From NCBI GenBank assembly GCA_022478985.1, contig JAKSZP010005266.1:331726-395725 (forward strand): DNA of 64,000 nucleotides. The letters run 5' to 3'. The notes under the pieces were generated by a model that had not been told where the DNA came from, searched no databases, and was given only the letters and a program-made list of their open reading frames with translations. Origin of the DNA: Massospora cicadina. Its lineage: Eukaryota > Entomophthoromycota > Entomophthoromycetes > Entomophthorales > Entomophthoraceae. The translations under genes were made by a program, and so were the position numbers. Shown piece after piece: positions 44,372 to 55,937 of this stretch. Positions within the stretch are counted from its first letter, which is position 1, and each line of letters opens with the position of its first letter.

Positions 44372-45081
44372 TGTTGCAATAAGTCTGACCTACCATTCAA
44401 CTTCAAAAATATTTTTATCTTACTTATATCTTTATTTTTAATAAATGTTTCAATTCCAAAGGCCTTAAAACCAATTTTAATTTATTGAATTAGTTTATGA
44501 TGGATTACCTTGATGTCAATGTCAATCTGTCAAATTATCTTGTGGCGAATCACCTTGCCTCTGCGCCCACATAAATATATGAAGCTATTAATTAATAGGT
44601 TTAAATTATTATTGTTTTGCCTTGGGCCACAACAAGGATATATACAAGGTTCAAATTCTTTCTTACCCCACTATCAATAACCCAAATTACTCAATTTTGC
44701 TTTATAGAGCTTTAAAGTGCTATAAATTTGATTCTTATTCTTATCGTCATTAATATTTTCTCCATTGCCCATAAGCCGGCATAAAAAAGTTGCTAAAGAT
44801 TCTATTACTACCACAGTTCTAGGCCAATAGTTTCTACCAGTTTCCAGACTATTTATGTACTGCCTGGTATTATCCAGTATAGTTTATAATATGGCAGTTG
44901 CAATGTTGAAGAGATCTTTCTTTAACAAGGTGATTACAGATGTTGAAAAATATAAACTTTTTGTGATAGATTATCTTATTATTTTATTTTAGGGCCACTA
45001 TCATCATATGGTCTCTTATTTTTTAAAAAGTAAAGCTTACCCTGTGCAGTTGTAAGTTGAGCCTGAGCTCCAATAGCAACA
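44372..45081 (+). repeat. Gy5 3' LTR (710 bp)
   Basis: It starts TGTTGCAATAAG and ends CAATAGCAACA, giving a 6-bp inverted repeat TGTTGC/GCAACA. Its last 417 bp or so align with 3411-3823. The candidate right TSD is gttta (45082-45086); the left one lies outside the window. Confidence 0.85.
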
Positions 45082-46960
45082 GTTTAAGTCTAACCTTCCA
45101 TTGGATATTCAGGTTAGATGTCAAGATTCTGGGATCTCCATAGAGTTTTTTATACTTAATCAAATGTTTCTAATAGTTTAATTCTCATTTGGTCATCTTC
45201 ACGGTTTTTAATGTGTACCTAGCGGGTTACACTTTTGATAGTTTATCTTTCATGGTGCAATCATTTTGGTTGCATGTCTTTTATTTGTTGGCTGAGCCCT
45301 TGTAGTAAGCACCGGCCTGTAGGGCTTTCATTTTTTGTCTACTGATAGTGCTGTGCCCTACTAACCAACAGTCAATACTTATAGCAGTCGAGGACATACA
45401 ACAAGTAATTAAGTTATTTTTTGAAAGTGATAAGTCACGCTTAGGCCCAATCAGCTAGAGTATCCGTCCTATGGTTAATCATCAGCAAAAGGACTTATTA
45501 TAGTCAATTACCTAAAGGAGCTATAGATATAATGGAGTACTTTTTTTAGAAAATTATGGGGGTTTTATATGTTATAAATAACAGTATATCCCCATTAGGA
45601 AAAATAGTAATATAATTAATTGAAGGGGATATCTAGTATAGAAGCGCTTAGTCAGGTGGTGCATTTCAAATTAATAATGTCATTATAGCACTTTTATGAT
45701 AGGTCAAAAAGATGTTTATAATGTCCCAATCTGTATAGAATTGTATTAGTTAATTCAATAAGGAAGATCCTTGATTATTGCCCATATGTAGGTATGTTTT
45801 AATCTTCTGTCATGTATGTCATCTGAGGGGGTTGTTACCTGAAAGTGCAATAACTCCTTGCTTTGGCTAATCAGGATTTTATTTTGTGGTAATCTACACT
45901 CAAGATGGTCTGATGGAAATTTTTTATATTTATGTCGAGCCTATCAGCTATCAGTTTTTCTAGATAGTTAATTGAAGTAATTTCTGTACCCTCTTTTATT
46001 AGTCTAGTGTCAAACTTCTCATGGGATTTGAAGGGTTAATATACTTCTTATCATGTCCAGTACTCTGATATCCAAAAGGGGCAAAGAGGAAGGATATTTG
46101 GGGCCAGTTCAGTTAGCCATTGGTCTTTTAATAGTAAGCTAGGTCATTAATTTGTGAAAGGGGCTCTACAGGTACCTTCGCCCTAACTTACTCCTGTGAG
46201 GGTATTACTTACAATACAGCTGGAGGGTCTGATCATTGAGAATTATATTATTTGTGATAAGGTAAGTGTTATTTATGGGTTGTTTGGTGATGGTGGGTGA
46301 TGTCGCGTTAGCCATGGCACAGTGAACTTCCTTTTTATAATCCTGGCTTCTAGTTGCGTGGTAGAAATTAACCCCTAGAGTTTGCTAAAAATAGCAACTT
46401 ATTACAGGACAAATATCACTATGATCATGACCTGTGGGGACCTTATATGCACCTTGAGCAGGTCCTGAGTGCCAGTTTTGATGCTGTGGGGATCTTAGTA
46501 GGTCGTCACTTCTTTGATAAATTTTGATCTTTTTAAAGTTTTTCATCCAAAACTATATTTATGCAAATAAAAATCAGCGTGTGATAGGTAAGTTTAAGCT
46601 TTATAAATGATTTGAGTGCAAGAAAACATATTAGGGGGTTTTATTACCACAAATTAAAACAAAATTAGTCATTAATATGATTGTACTAATTAAAGCGTTG
46701 GACCCTAACTGATTTATCTATTAGTTAGCAAGTCAAGAGCCTAGAAATAAAAATTTGAATCTTAAACTATATAACCATTTCAATGTTTTAATCAGAACTT
46801 AAAAAGCAGCCATCTAAACATGTAAAATCTTAATATGACTTATAGAGAGTATATGTACAAAAATTATCTTTTTTTTTCATCCACCACCCGTCAACTAGTA
46901 AAGCCCAATTGTGATTGGCAAAAATCATAAATAACTTTAAAAGCACTTACCATTCAGCAA
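45082..46960. other. decayed sequence, possible minus-strand element
   Basis: No open frame of note. A possible LTR edge is TGTAGGGC at 45318. Left of it the minus strand reads GGCCGGTGCTTACTAC, which resembles the primer sites of Gy1-Gy3. On the minus strand near 46040-45930 a frame (FDTRLIKEGTEITSINYLEKL) recalls a decayed protease. These two signals do not fit one element, so I leave the region unassigned. Confidence 0.3.
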
Positions 46961-47789
46961 TTCAAGCCACTGATAAAATATTATAGCCACTGACCATTTG
47001 ACTAGATGTGAGAGGATAGCCATTTGCGGTTTTGGAGCATTCACTATTGCAAAATTGTTACTAAAACATTATCCATCAGCCTGGGTGTCCTCAGGTTGTC
47101 TTAATAAATAATGCTACCAGAATTACCTCTAGTTTATTCACTAAACTTAATATGCTATAGCGGATGAAAGAAGGCTTACTTCCCATTGCCACCCTCATAC
47201 TAATGTGACTGTTGAGAGTGTTAATGGAACCTTAGTGTAAATTCTATGTAAATATGACCCGCTTCTCCTTTGCAATGGACCCTCTACATAAACCAAATTT
47301 ACTTACTTACAATAATGGTTACTATAGCGCCATAAAATTCTCACCTTTCCAAATACTTATGATCAACAGTATCACATACCTCCCTTTCTGCATTCTATCA
47401 TATATGATGAGGCTGGGATCTGACTAGCAGAGTATTTTGACCAACTAGTGAGAGGAACTAAATAAATTCAGACCAAAGCTTATGGAGCGGCCTTAACTCA
47501 AAATCTAAATCAGAAAACCCAGGATGCTATGCACAGTGGAATGCTACATGAATTCAAGAAAGGTGATTAAATATCATATTGCATTACATATAGAATCTAT
47601 AAGATCGCATAAATTGTCAAAAACTATTGAAGGGAATGTATGTAGCCTTGGAGTGGTTGTCACTTGAGTTCTCTACTATTAAACACTTATCCAATGGGAG
47701 GATTATCAAAAGGGTTCACGCAATGTCTTTATATCCTTATTAAAACTTCAATGAATTGCCTAAAAGAGTTATTTATAGAGTGTGTTTAG
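46961..47789 (+). pseudogene. pol: Gy7 integrase, 3' end of pol (broken)
   Basis: The core starts IATDHLTRWV near 46990. A decayed second block follows, then HPHTNVTVERVNGTLV near 47190-47235 with the catalytic glutamate preserved. The C-terminal part to about 47780 is broken by stops. Upstream pol is not recognisable. Confidence 0.7.
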
Positions 47790-47801
47790 CCAAGGAGGAA
47801 A
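47790..47801 (+). other. Gy7 polypurine tract
   Basis: CCAAGGAGGAAA lies directly before a TG-starting LTR, TGTGGTGTC. Confidence 0.65.
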
Positions 47802-48159
47802 TGTGGTGTCAAATTTTTTGCTCAAACAAATTACTAAACTTTTCGCTCCTTTTTATATTATTAATCATGCATAATTAGGATGAATTTGAGCAACTAGTTC
47901 TAAATGATTGTTAATGCACATCCTCTCTTATAACCCATGAATTTTAAGGTGCTGCAAGACCACCACATTGCCCTAGTATTACGCAGTGAAATATCAGGAC
48001 ACAACGGGGCTATTCTGAGGGACTAGATGCCAGAAATTGGGCTAGATTTAGAAGCTATTTGAAAGATGATCCAGATGCCTGATATTCACCTGGATGTTAA
48101 ATTGGAGTAAAAAAACCTAAAAATTAATTTAAAATAATATAAATAAAATTTCTGCAAAG
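47802..48159 (+). repeat. Gy7 3' LTR, left part (split by LINE-B)
   Basis: It starts TGTGGTGTCAAATTTTTTGC after the polypurine tract. LINE-B inserted at its right end. The LTR probably continues after 53410, but without a partner in the window its end is unknown. The last 15 bases are the LINE-B target duplication. Confidence 0.55.
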
Positions 48160-48372
48160 GTTATGACTTTTCTCTCGTTGCTATCACTTTTGCAACATAT
48201 CCAATTCAAGTCAGGTATTGTTTGATAATCTCACCGAGGAGATTAGTTTGCGCCCATGTCAGGGAGCAGTTAGGCAAGTAAGGTAAAGGGCACAGGAGTT
48301 GGCCCCGCGACATATAAAGTTTGCAAACACCTCGAGGAACCTGGAGGAATAGACAAACTTAACAAAAAGCCG

Positions 48373-49728
48373 GTGGTAACCATTTCCCCAGAAATTTTAG
48401 CTTGGCAAGCGCGATGCAACCAGTACATCAATATGCCACACTCAAAACCACTTTTGTCAGTGGAACACAGATTATGGGTATTTCTGGATGTTCAACAGAC
48501 AGTGATGTGGGAAAAGTTTTGTGGGAATGTGCACACTCATTTCCTGAAAGCGGTGTATGTTGCACCTCATTCCATGCCACATGGTTGGCTTGATATCAGT
48601 TTTTGAAAGCAAGAAAGCAGCGGACGAAGCTGCAATGGTGCGCGTTGTGTTAGACTTCCCAGACAGGCAGCGGGTCGTTGAAACTAAGCGCACCAGATGG
48701 ACAAAATCAAACCAGATTTTTGTAACTTTTAACTTTCTGCCCACTACGGTCAAATGTGCCATACTCAAACAACTTTTGAAGGCTGGTCTCGCCATATTTG
48801 CGAAATACAATCCTTTGAAATGCAACACTTTATGCTGATGCCACACCTGTGCACCGGCAAAGCCATTGCAGTCCTAACCCCAGCTGAGGGGATAGCGCAG
48901 GATCTAACCCAAATCCCACACACCGCTTTTGTCACTATTGAAGGGCAATCCACCCACCCTTTCAGGGTTACTATGGACAGCGCACCTCCTATCTGCGCCT
49001 ATTGTGATGCGTTTGGCCACAAGGCAGACACCTGCCCCACCAATGAGGGCATCACATACCAAGAGCATCCCTCAGAGGCTATGAACACCGGGGAGACCCA
49101 CTATGAACCAACTGCTGATACAAAGGAGGCCTTCCTGTGGGGAGCACAAGGTTGCTACTTAGTAGTGCACCCTATATCCCCACAAGAGTGGAAGAAGGCC
49201 AAACAGGCCCGCAAGGAGGCGGCCAAGTTCACCTCCGCTATCCCGCCCTACCAGCTCCAGGAGAAAATCGAGACTTTTGTGGCAGAAGCAGCTCAAGAAT
49301 CTCTTGACCAATCAGAGTGGGACACCCAAGCCAATTGGACCACCAAAGCTGAAGCCCCAATGGGTGAGTCAAACTCATTTGACCAATGCGCCCAAGCCTT
49401 GATTGGAACTAACTCGGTCTTCAACCTCCCAGCTGAAAATTCAAAAACTTTCGTTGGTGCACCAAAAATGCACACACCACAAAAATCTCATCCTGCAGCA
49501 GGGAAACAAAAAGTGAAGGCAAAAGCCAACGCAAACCTGACTGCTAAAGCTACTCATTATTCTGACTATGTTACATCATTGCCTGAGGCACCAAAAAGTG
49601 CCGTGGAGAACATGAGAAGGCTGAAGGGCTCAGATGCCCTTCCCCTTGCACCTAAGGTGCGATGGGGGGGCATTTACTTTAGAGATGTTAAACATCGCCA
49701 GACTCAAGGCTTCGCCATCCTGGGCTAG
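48373..49728 (+). pseudogene. LINE-B ORF1 (two frameshifts)
   Basis: Three frames make up the protein: 48373-48606 (KFCGNVHTHFLKAVYVAPH), 48557-48838 (AADEAAMVRVVLDFPDRQRV) and a 324-residue open stretch 48754-49728. The last holds a zinc knuckle CAYCDAFGHKADTC (CX2CX4HX4C) near 48993, then a Lys/Ala-rich, basic C-terminal part. ORF1 of such LINEs binds the element RNA. It overlaps the start of the endonuclease frame. The frameshifts lie near 48600 and 48770. Confidence 0.8.
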
Positions 49729-50460
49729 GAAACTGAGTTTTTTACAAAATAATTTACCCGTGGACATCCTGGCCATCCTGGAGTCCCACTGTCCACGTAG
49801 TTCTGAGGAAACATGGAAATCCATGCTCCTCCCTTCCCTATCCTTCTGGTCTGAGCACTGTGAGGTGCTTATAAGAAAAAACAATTATTTTAACATTTTA
49901 TCATCTGAATCCTTCCTTAGCAGCCGCGTCCTCATTGTCAATTTTTTTGTGGGCAGACGTAGTGCACGCTATTGTCAATATTTATGGCCCAACTTGTGCA
50001 CGAGAACGTCAGGAATTTTTCTTGTCAGTCAAATCCCTTCCATTACCCCCTGACCCTTTCATCGTTGGTGACATGAACTGTTGGTTGAATCCATCCACTG
50101 ACCGCTGGTCTTTCTCATCTTCCCTGCCACAGGGACATGTAGAACTACACGTCCTCAAGGCCGCCCTAGGGTTGATTGACAAAATACCGCGTCATGCTCC
50201 ACTTCTCAAAAGCATTTCGCGCCCCCACATCCACAACGGCCAGTTAAAGTCCATGTCCCACATCAACCTTATCCTCAGATCAATAAAATTTTGTACCCAA
50301 ATTTCTCATTTCACCATGACAAAAATCAATTTCTCTGATCACAGGTTGGTTTCAATTTTCTTCCACATACCCAAACCCGTTGTTAAGGCTCCAAATTGGT
50401 TCAAACTCCACCCAGCCAAAATTGCATCACCACAATTTCCTCATGGATGGAATTGGTGAC
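49634..50460 (+). pseudogene. LINE-B ORF2 endonuclease domain (frameshifts)
   Basis: This is an apurinic/apyrimidinic-type endonuclease that would nick the target. Blocks: LEMLNIARLKASPSWARKL (start), LAILESH near 49770 (catalytic glutamate), then after a frameshift near 49935 VNIYGPTCARERQEFF, FIVGDMNCWLNP (GD-N block) and KINFSDHRLVSIF near 50330 (SDH block). All catalytic blocks can be seen. At least one frameshift breaks the frame. Confidence 0.82.
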
Positions 50461-50504
50461 CACAGCTCCAGAGTTTATCGCACCATTTTGCTAATTCAAT
50501 CACC

Positions 50505-52028
50505 ACCTGGTTGGCCTTCAAGGTGGACACAATCCGCCAGGCTCACCACCTATCCTCCCGATGTTCACAATCCAACTCTGCGGTCATCTCGCGCGCTCTG
50601 GCAGAGCTGGCCCACCTGGAGTCCAACGTTCCAGCCAAGGGCTACAGCCCTGCTTGGGGCCGCAAGTGGGAAGAAGTAACTGCCCACCTCAACGCGCTTG
50701 AGCGGCAACACAAGCATTGGGTTTGTGTTCAGTACAGATCTAAACACATCACAGCGAGTGACATGTGCTCTGCTTACTTTTTTCAAAAAAATTTGCACCG
50801 CTAGAGTTTGGCCTGCACACAGGTGCGAAAGCCAGACAATTCCGTAGTGGATACGCAAGCCAAAGTGGCAATTGAGATACAAAATTATTACTCTGAATTG
50901 CACCAATCTAAACTGATTCTGCCAGCTGAAATGGCGAATTTTCTCAATAGTGCACACATCCGCACTGTTTCCCATTTCCTGGAGTTGGTAAGTTTTATTA
51001 CTCCAGATGCACTCTGGTCTGCTGTCCGCGGTGCACCAAATCGGAAATGCCCTGGCCCTGATGGCATTCCTTATGAGTTCTATAAAAAGTACTTCAAATA
51101 TTTATCCCCACTGTTGCTTGCCTCTCTTAACCAGAGCTTTTTGGAAACGCGCCTCCTACCAGGATGGCAAGAGGCTTGCACCATTACGCTCTTCAAAAAA
51201 GGGGATAAGCTAGACCTGGCCAACTGGCGCCCCATTTCTCTAACAAACACTGAGCCAAAATTTTTGACTAAAATCATGGCTAACCGTCTAGGGATTGTTG
51301 CATCTGCTACCATCTCCTCTGAGTAATTTGGTTTCATTCCCAAGTAGTCTATATGGGACAACATAAATACTGCAGCCACCATCTGTCAACCCATGGCCTC
51401 TGGTGAACTTGTATTTTTAGACCAACGGAAGGCTTATGATAGAGTAAACTGGGAATACCTCAGGGCCTGCCTCCACCAATTCCGCCTACCCCCTCGCTTC
51501 ATCAGTTGGGTGATGCTGCTGATGGAATCCACTACAATGGCAGTGCGTGGCCCTGGCTTTCTCATGGATGTAGTCCGCCCTCAAAGGGGCCTACGCCAAG
51601 GGGACCCTTTTAGCCCACTCTTATATAACTTCAGCCTAGACCCACTTCTTTGCAATGTGAATGCCCGCCTTACTGGGGTCCATGTGCAAGGCCAAGCCCC
51701 AGGCAGAATGCTGGCATTTGCTGATGACTGTGTGGTTGGAGTGTCTAACAATCATGACACATGCACGCTTAAAGCTCTAATCCAGGTTTACTCTCGGGTA
51801 AGTAATGCTGCACTCAACGCCTCCAAAACTGAAATCATCCTCCTTGGTTGGTGTAAAACCCACTGGGCCTCAGCGCCCTGTTTCCTGCCCACCCCATCTG
51901 CTAGCAAACGCGCTTGCTTACCCTGCCCAACCCACACCGCCCCACTTGTGCTCCCCTCTGTGCAGCGCCCTACCATTGGACCGGTCCACCATTTAGGCGT
52001 GTGGTTGGAGGCAGGCGGGTATGCCTAA
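50505..52028 (+). pseudogene. LINE-B ORF2 reverse transcriptase (stops, frameshifts)
   Basis: Fingers: RKCPGPDGIPYEFYKKYF (about 51040), FKKGDKLDLANWRPISLTN and LTKIMANRLG. Then TAA at 51324 and TAG at 51345 flank FGFIPK. Then FLDQRKAYDRVNWEYLRACL, RGLRQGDPFSPLLYNFSLD and the catalytic FADD at 51717-51728 in LAFADDCVVGVSNNHD. The second stretch 51393-52028 is open for 211 residues. LINE-A has CAG where 51345 has TAG, so that stop is a C-to-T change. Confidence 0.88.
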
Positions 52029-53311
52029 ATAGTGACGGAAAGCCATATTCTGAACAACGTGATGAAGTGCATCGCCTCCCTCAGAGCCCACCCTACTTCC
52101 CTTACTGGCAGGGTTGTACTAGCTAACTCTATGCTCCTCTCCAAAGTTTGGTTTGGGGCCCACGCCATCGCCTTCTCCCCAGGTTTCTTCAAGACACTGT
52201 ATGCCCTTCTGTAAGGGTGGCTTTGGTCGGGTGCCCACCGCCAGTGCGACTTGAGGTCATGTTTGGCCCTCGCCATAGTGGTGGCATGGGCCTGCTCAAC
52301 TTTGAGGCCCATGCTGCAAAGATCCTGGGCATCTGGATCGCGGCTGTTACCATCCCTACACTACCAACCCAACACTGGTCCCGCGCGGCCTGCTCCAACA
52401 ACTCCTGCGCCCTGGGCCTTACCAATCCGTCGCACCCTCACTCTTTGATGAAATATCTGGCTTCCCACCCTTCGGCTGCAGGTCCCCATGGAACTGCACC
52501 CCACTTCAAACAAATCCTCCTCTCCATGTGGAGCGCTGAGTGGAGAATTCGTATTTGTGGACACACTGCACAGAGGGGGCGTCCCTCTCCTCGGTTCACA
52601 CAGGAGGTACAGGGACAACCCATTCTGGACGGCTTGATACCCATAAGGCCCCATGTCCTATCCAGGGTGGACTACCTGGACATGATGGACATCCCTTATT
52701 CCCTTGAAACCCATAAGACAATTTGGAAATACGCTCACCACCCTCTTCTGCAGCCTCATATCCATTCTCATGTGTGGTGCTGTTTGAAATGGGTGTACCA
52801 TACTGCTGAGCGCTCTAACGCTTTACACTCATCCTGTGTCGTGTGTGACCAGTATGGAACGCTTTTTAACCGCCTGGAGAAGTGCCCCACCTCTAAAGCG
52901 ATATGGCTTGAGGTGCAACGTCTGCTATGTCAGGATCAGGCTCATCCCTCTAGTTTGTCTAGGGATATGTTTGCTTTATCTATGGTCTCCCCTCTTCCAC
53001 CCTCCCTCTGTGCTTTGGTGGTCGCAACCGCCATGTGGATTATACACACAATTGTCTTGGATGCCATCGCAGGCTCCATCCCCACACTCTCAGAAGCTGT
53101 CCACCAGTTCCAGTCCCACTTAGTGGACCACTTTCAAGTGTGGATGTTAGGATACCTCCCACCGCGTCGCCATCAGTTGGTCTCCTCCTGGTTCCCAGTT
53201 TGGTTCATCAACTCTGACCCCTTCCTCCACACGTGCTCAATCGTGGTTCTGACCCCTTTACACGTTCCCTATCCTCCCAGTAGTGGCGTTTCCGCTGGCA
53301 ACAGGAGATAG
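52029..53311 (+). pseudogene. LINE-B ORF2 C-terminal part with zinc-binding segment
   Basis: A 387-residue open stretch (52148-53311) follows the RT after one frameshift. It has MFGPRHSGGMGLLNFEAHAA, a conserved thumb-side block of LINE RTs. Near 52830 it has SCVVCDQYGTLFNRLEKCP, the zf-RVT type zinc motif with CX2C and a later C, but with arginine in place of the histidine that LINE-A preserves (HFEDCP). Two hydrophobic stretches and a Pro/Ser-rich end follow. No RNase H was recognised. Confidence 0.75.
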
Positions 53312-53425
53312 CATTAGCTTCTCTGGGGTGCCCCCCTGTTACTACGTTTCTTTTTTTGTGCTTATTGGAAGTGTCCATCCTCAGGTTGGCCTTCCCCGCA
53401 ATATTTAAAAAAAATTTCTGAAAAG

Positions 53426-54636
53426 CCTTGAGTACTTTGATATCATTTAGTAATGGGTCAGAAGGGTCTAGATAAAATAAAAGCACCTCAAAATTCCAAT
53501 CTGACGCCTGAGCATTAAGAGAGCTGCAGCTACCAAGCCTCACAGTTCCTATATTAACGCTCAACAAATGTTAAAATTATTAAATTCATCTTCTAATAAT
53601 CTATTTGAGATATTTTAATCCTAATAAAAATTCTCATATAAAGGCATCTATTTGGGATTATCAACTACTTGCTTTTGGAGTATACTTTGAACTTTTACAA
53701 GGTGATTGCGGGTATTTATGCTTTTTCTGGTGAGCAATCCACGTTGCTGTTAACCAGCATTGCACTTATACAGTAAGTATTACTTTACAGATATACTTCA
53801 CTGCACTGGAGAAAAGATCATTTAACCAGCCTGCTCTCCTGTTTATGGTAAATAACTTAGGCTCTTCTTCTCAACTATTCTGTTGCCATCTGTAGAGACC
53901 CCATCAATCACATTATATAAAAAAACTCAAATTATTCCAACTACCTAGACATGTTGGAGAAACCCCAAGAGAAAGCTTTGCCTGCTTGTTATATGCACAC
54001 TACTACTCTCCTGATGGTGATATTCCTATAAATCTTCTTTCTGAGGGAAGCTACAAGGCTCCTACTGCCCCACAAGCAAATTATATTAGCGCTTATGCTT
54101 TTACCCTGCATCTGATTACTTGAAGGCCTTTTCTGCAGAGAAACTCGCCCTGATTTACAAAACCTTTGCCTACATGAAAATAACAAATTATCTAGTTGAA
54201 GAAGCTTTAAATACTGCAACTTCACTTCAGATTGCTGAAGTGGTATCTGCTTTGGTGAAGAACTTTCCATCTATTTTATAGAGATCCTAGAGACTCAAAA
54301 GGTATTCCCAGTCTCACTAAATCATATATTTAAGTTTGTGGAATATGTCGCCACACCTGACAACTTTTAAGATGGCAAATCGTCCGCCTCCTGTCTTAGT
54401 CTTAAGTTTGGATGTCTTTCATAAAATATTCCCACCTTTCCACACACTTCCCAACGCAGTAAAGGTCACCTTGCTTTAACTTTGTCATATGTTTTCCATA
54501 ACCTGCTCCATGACATCCTGTCTGCCATGTAGAGCCATCCAACTAAGACCACTTTCTAATATCTAATTAGTATCGCCTCAAAAGCCAAAGGTCAACTGGA
54601 CCTGGTCCAGATTGTCAGGTAAACAGCATGTTGTTT
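53426..54636 (+). other. unassigned decayed region, helical plus-strand frame
   Basis: The first part may be the rest of the Gy7 LTR. On the plus strand near 53740-54290 a frame-shifting but coding-like segment can be read: FNQPALLFMVNNLGSSSQLF, HVGETPRESFACLLYAHYYS and, after 54120, KTFAYMKITNYLVEEALNTA then SLQIAEVVSALVKNFPSI. It is rich in helix-forming residues and could be a decayed gag or host protein. I do not recognise it. Confidence 0.3.
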
Positions 54637-55922
54637 TTAGGCCGCCTGCCACCCTAAGTGCTGAAGCACCCAAATGGCAAACCTGAATGCTAATGGATCT
54701 GCTGCTGGTATGACGGTTATGGATTTATGAAGGAGTTCCGCAAGTAAGTTTACATGAGACATAATCGTGTATAGACACCTAGCAAAATACCAGATGGAAA
54801 TGTCCATTAACCCTCGGGGTTTATGGAATACCAGCGGAAAAGGCAGTTTAGTCTTTTGCATAAGAACTTGAATTGGGTAAAGTGTAATTTATTGGAAAAA
54901 TATATAAAAAAATTGACCAACAATTTTCTCAGTGCAATGCAACTGATTTTTATAGTGTTTTATTGGTAACAAGTCAAAGCAGGGATTGGGTCCCTTAAAT
55001 TCAACCTAACCAGCGAACTTTTGGGGGAGGGGGTGGATACTTTCAATTGGAACTGACATCAAAGGATTTGGCAGTAGGCTGAGTTGCTATCATTTTGACC
55101 TTGAACGCTTAGACTAAGGCTTGACTGCGTTTTTGTCAGTTGGTATGACGGCATCTAGCCTGACAAGCAATAGGAATTCCACAGGGCCACTCACGTAGGG
55201 GTGGTCTCAATTTGTTGGAAACAGGTTCAGGATGCCCAACCCGCCCATACCTGGTTGATGGGGCATTTGTTTGGTCAAATGAGTTACGTTGGCTGCAACT
55301 CCTGATTCATTGCATAGGGGTTTGAATTGTCTGCGATAGTTCCTGAAGATACCATCTGCATATCAGGAATCATCCCCAATGATTTTGAGGGGTGTTTGGC
55401 GTTGGTGATCATACTGCTGGCTGAGTTGTAACCATCAGAAATTCCAGCTGATAATTCAATACTTAACCCTTTTTAACTATATGTTTTAGATCTTCAGGCT
55501 TTATTCCCATCAGTTTTGGACCTTTCATCTTTGATTCAGTAATCTTGGCGCAAATTTCCTCAATTTGGCAGACAGTTTTTGGCTGAGGTGAGTGAATGTA
55601 CTGGGGGGAATCTTAAGATGGAGGGCTGTTACCCAGCGCTCATCTACCATGTGGGTGAGGTCGCCCTGGGTGATGAGGGGTACAGCCGCCCTCTTGGGAC
55701 CCTTCTTGTTAGGGAATGAAAAAATCGCCCAATCTATACGCAGGGGACGTTCCCTGGACTTACATAGATGAAGATGCGTTGTACCATTTTCTCAAAAAAG
55801 ATTTTGTTGGTTTTGCACTGAATCAGAACTAGTAATAGATTCAACAAAAGTTCATAACTGGCACAATCTGCCCCTGCCATGATGCTGTAAGTCCAGATGC
55901 ACAGCACCTCCTCCCTGATCAT
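54637..55922 (-). pseudogene. unassigned minus-strand frames with DLxHxxDxRWV motif
   Basis: Reading leftward from 55922, an open stretch 55922-55734 holds a hydrophobic segment (LLLNLLLVLI) and FFEKMVQRIFIYVSPG. After a frameshift comes KKGPKRAAVPLITQGDLTH, MVDERWVTAL near 55715-55635. This latter block recurs at 55938, 59800 and 62690 on the plus strand. Further left only fragments remain, down to an open stretch 54861-54637. No family is recognised. Confidence 0.35.
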
Positions 55923-55937
55923 TATTAGTACACCTTA

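Larger units (their letters stand above)
3411..45081 (+). mobile_element. Gy5, outermost gypsy element, heavily interrupted
   Basis: The pieces in order are: 5' LTR remnant 3411-3823, leader and gag 3824-4650, [LINE-A], gag/protease 9853-10899, [Gy2 with all its nested content], integrase remnant 43635-44359, polypurine tract 44360-44371 and 3' LTR 44372-45081. The LTR has TGTTGC...GCAACA ends. RT and RNase H are not visible in any piece. They were therefore deleted before Gy2 inserted, or the two halves are not from one element. The TSDs of Gy2 and LINE-A support continuity of the flanks. Confidence 0.65.
48160..53410 (+). mobile_element. LINE-B, full-length non-LTR retrotransposon
   Basis: The flanks are a 15-bp direct repeat with one mismatch, AAAATTTCTGCAAAG (48145-48159) and AAAATTTCTGAAAAG (53411-53425). 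It is about 5.25 kb and colinear with LINE-A. It encodes ORF1 with a zinc knuckle, then endonuclease, RT and a C-terminal zinc-binding region. The 3' tail is short and A-rich (AATATTTAAAA). Its C- and G-rich base composition contrasts with the AT-rich flanks. The domain order is that of the L1/Tad-type group; the exact clade is not decided. Confidence 0.92.

Noticed and set aside
45318..46080. A separate complete minus-strand element
   Set aside because: An LTR edge and a protease-like frame are visible, but their order and distance do not fit each other, and no LTR partner exists in the window.
48472..48846. 124-residue open frame on the minus strand
   Set aside because: It lies opposite LINE-B ORF1, whose plus-strand frame aligns with LINE-A and has a zinc knuckle. 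The minus frame is a shadow.
51324..51347. A non-standard genetic code in which TAA/TAG encode Gln
   Set aside because: TGA also replaces Cys, Trp and Arg positions, a start codon is lost in Gy1a, and frameshifts are common. This is decay, not recoding.
52025..52654. Several 70-97 residue minus-strand frames
   Set aside because: They are opposite the 387-residue plus-strand LINE-B frame in GC-rich sequence; no motif, no conservation with LINE-A.
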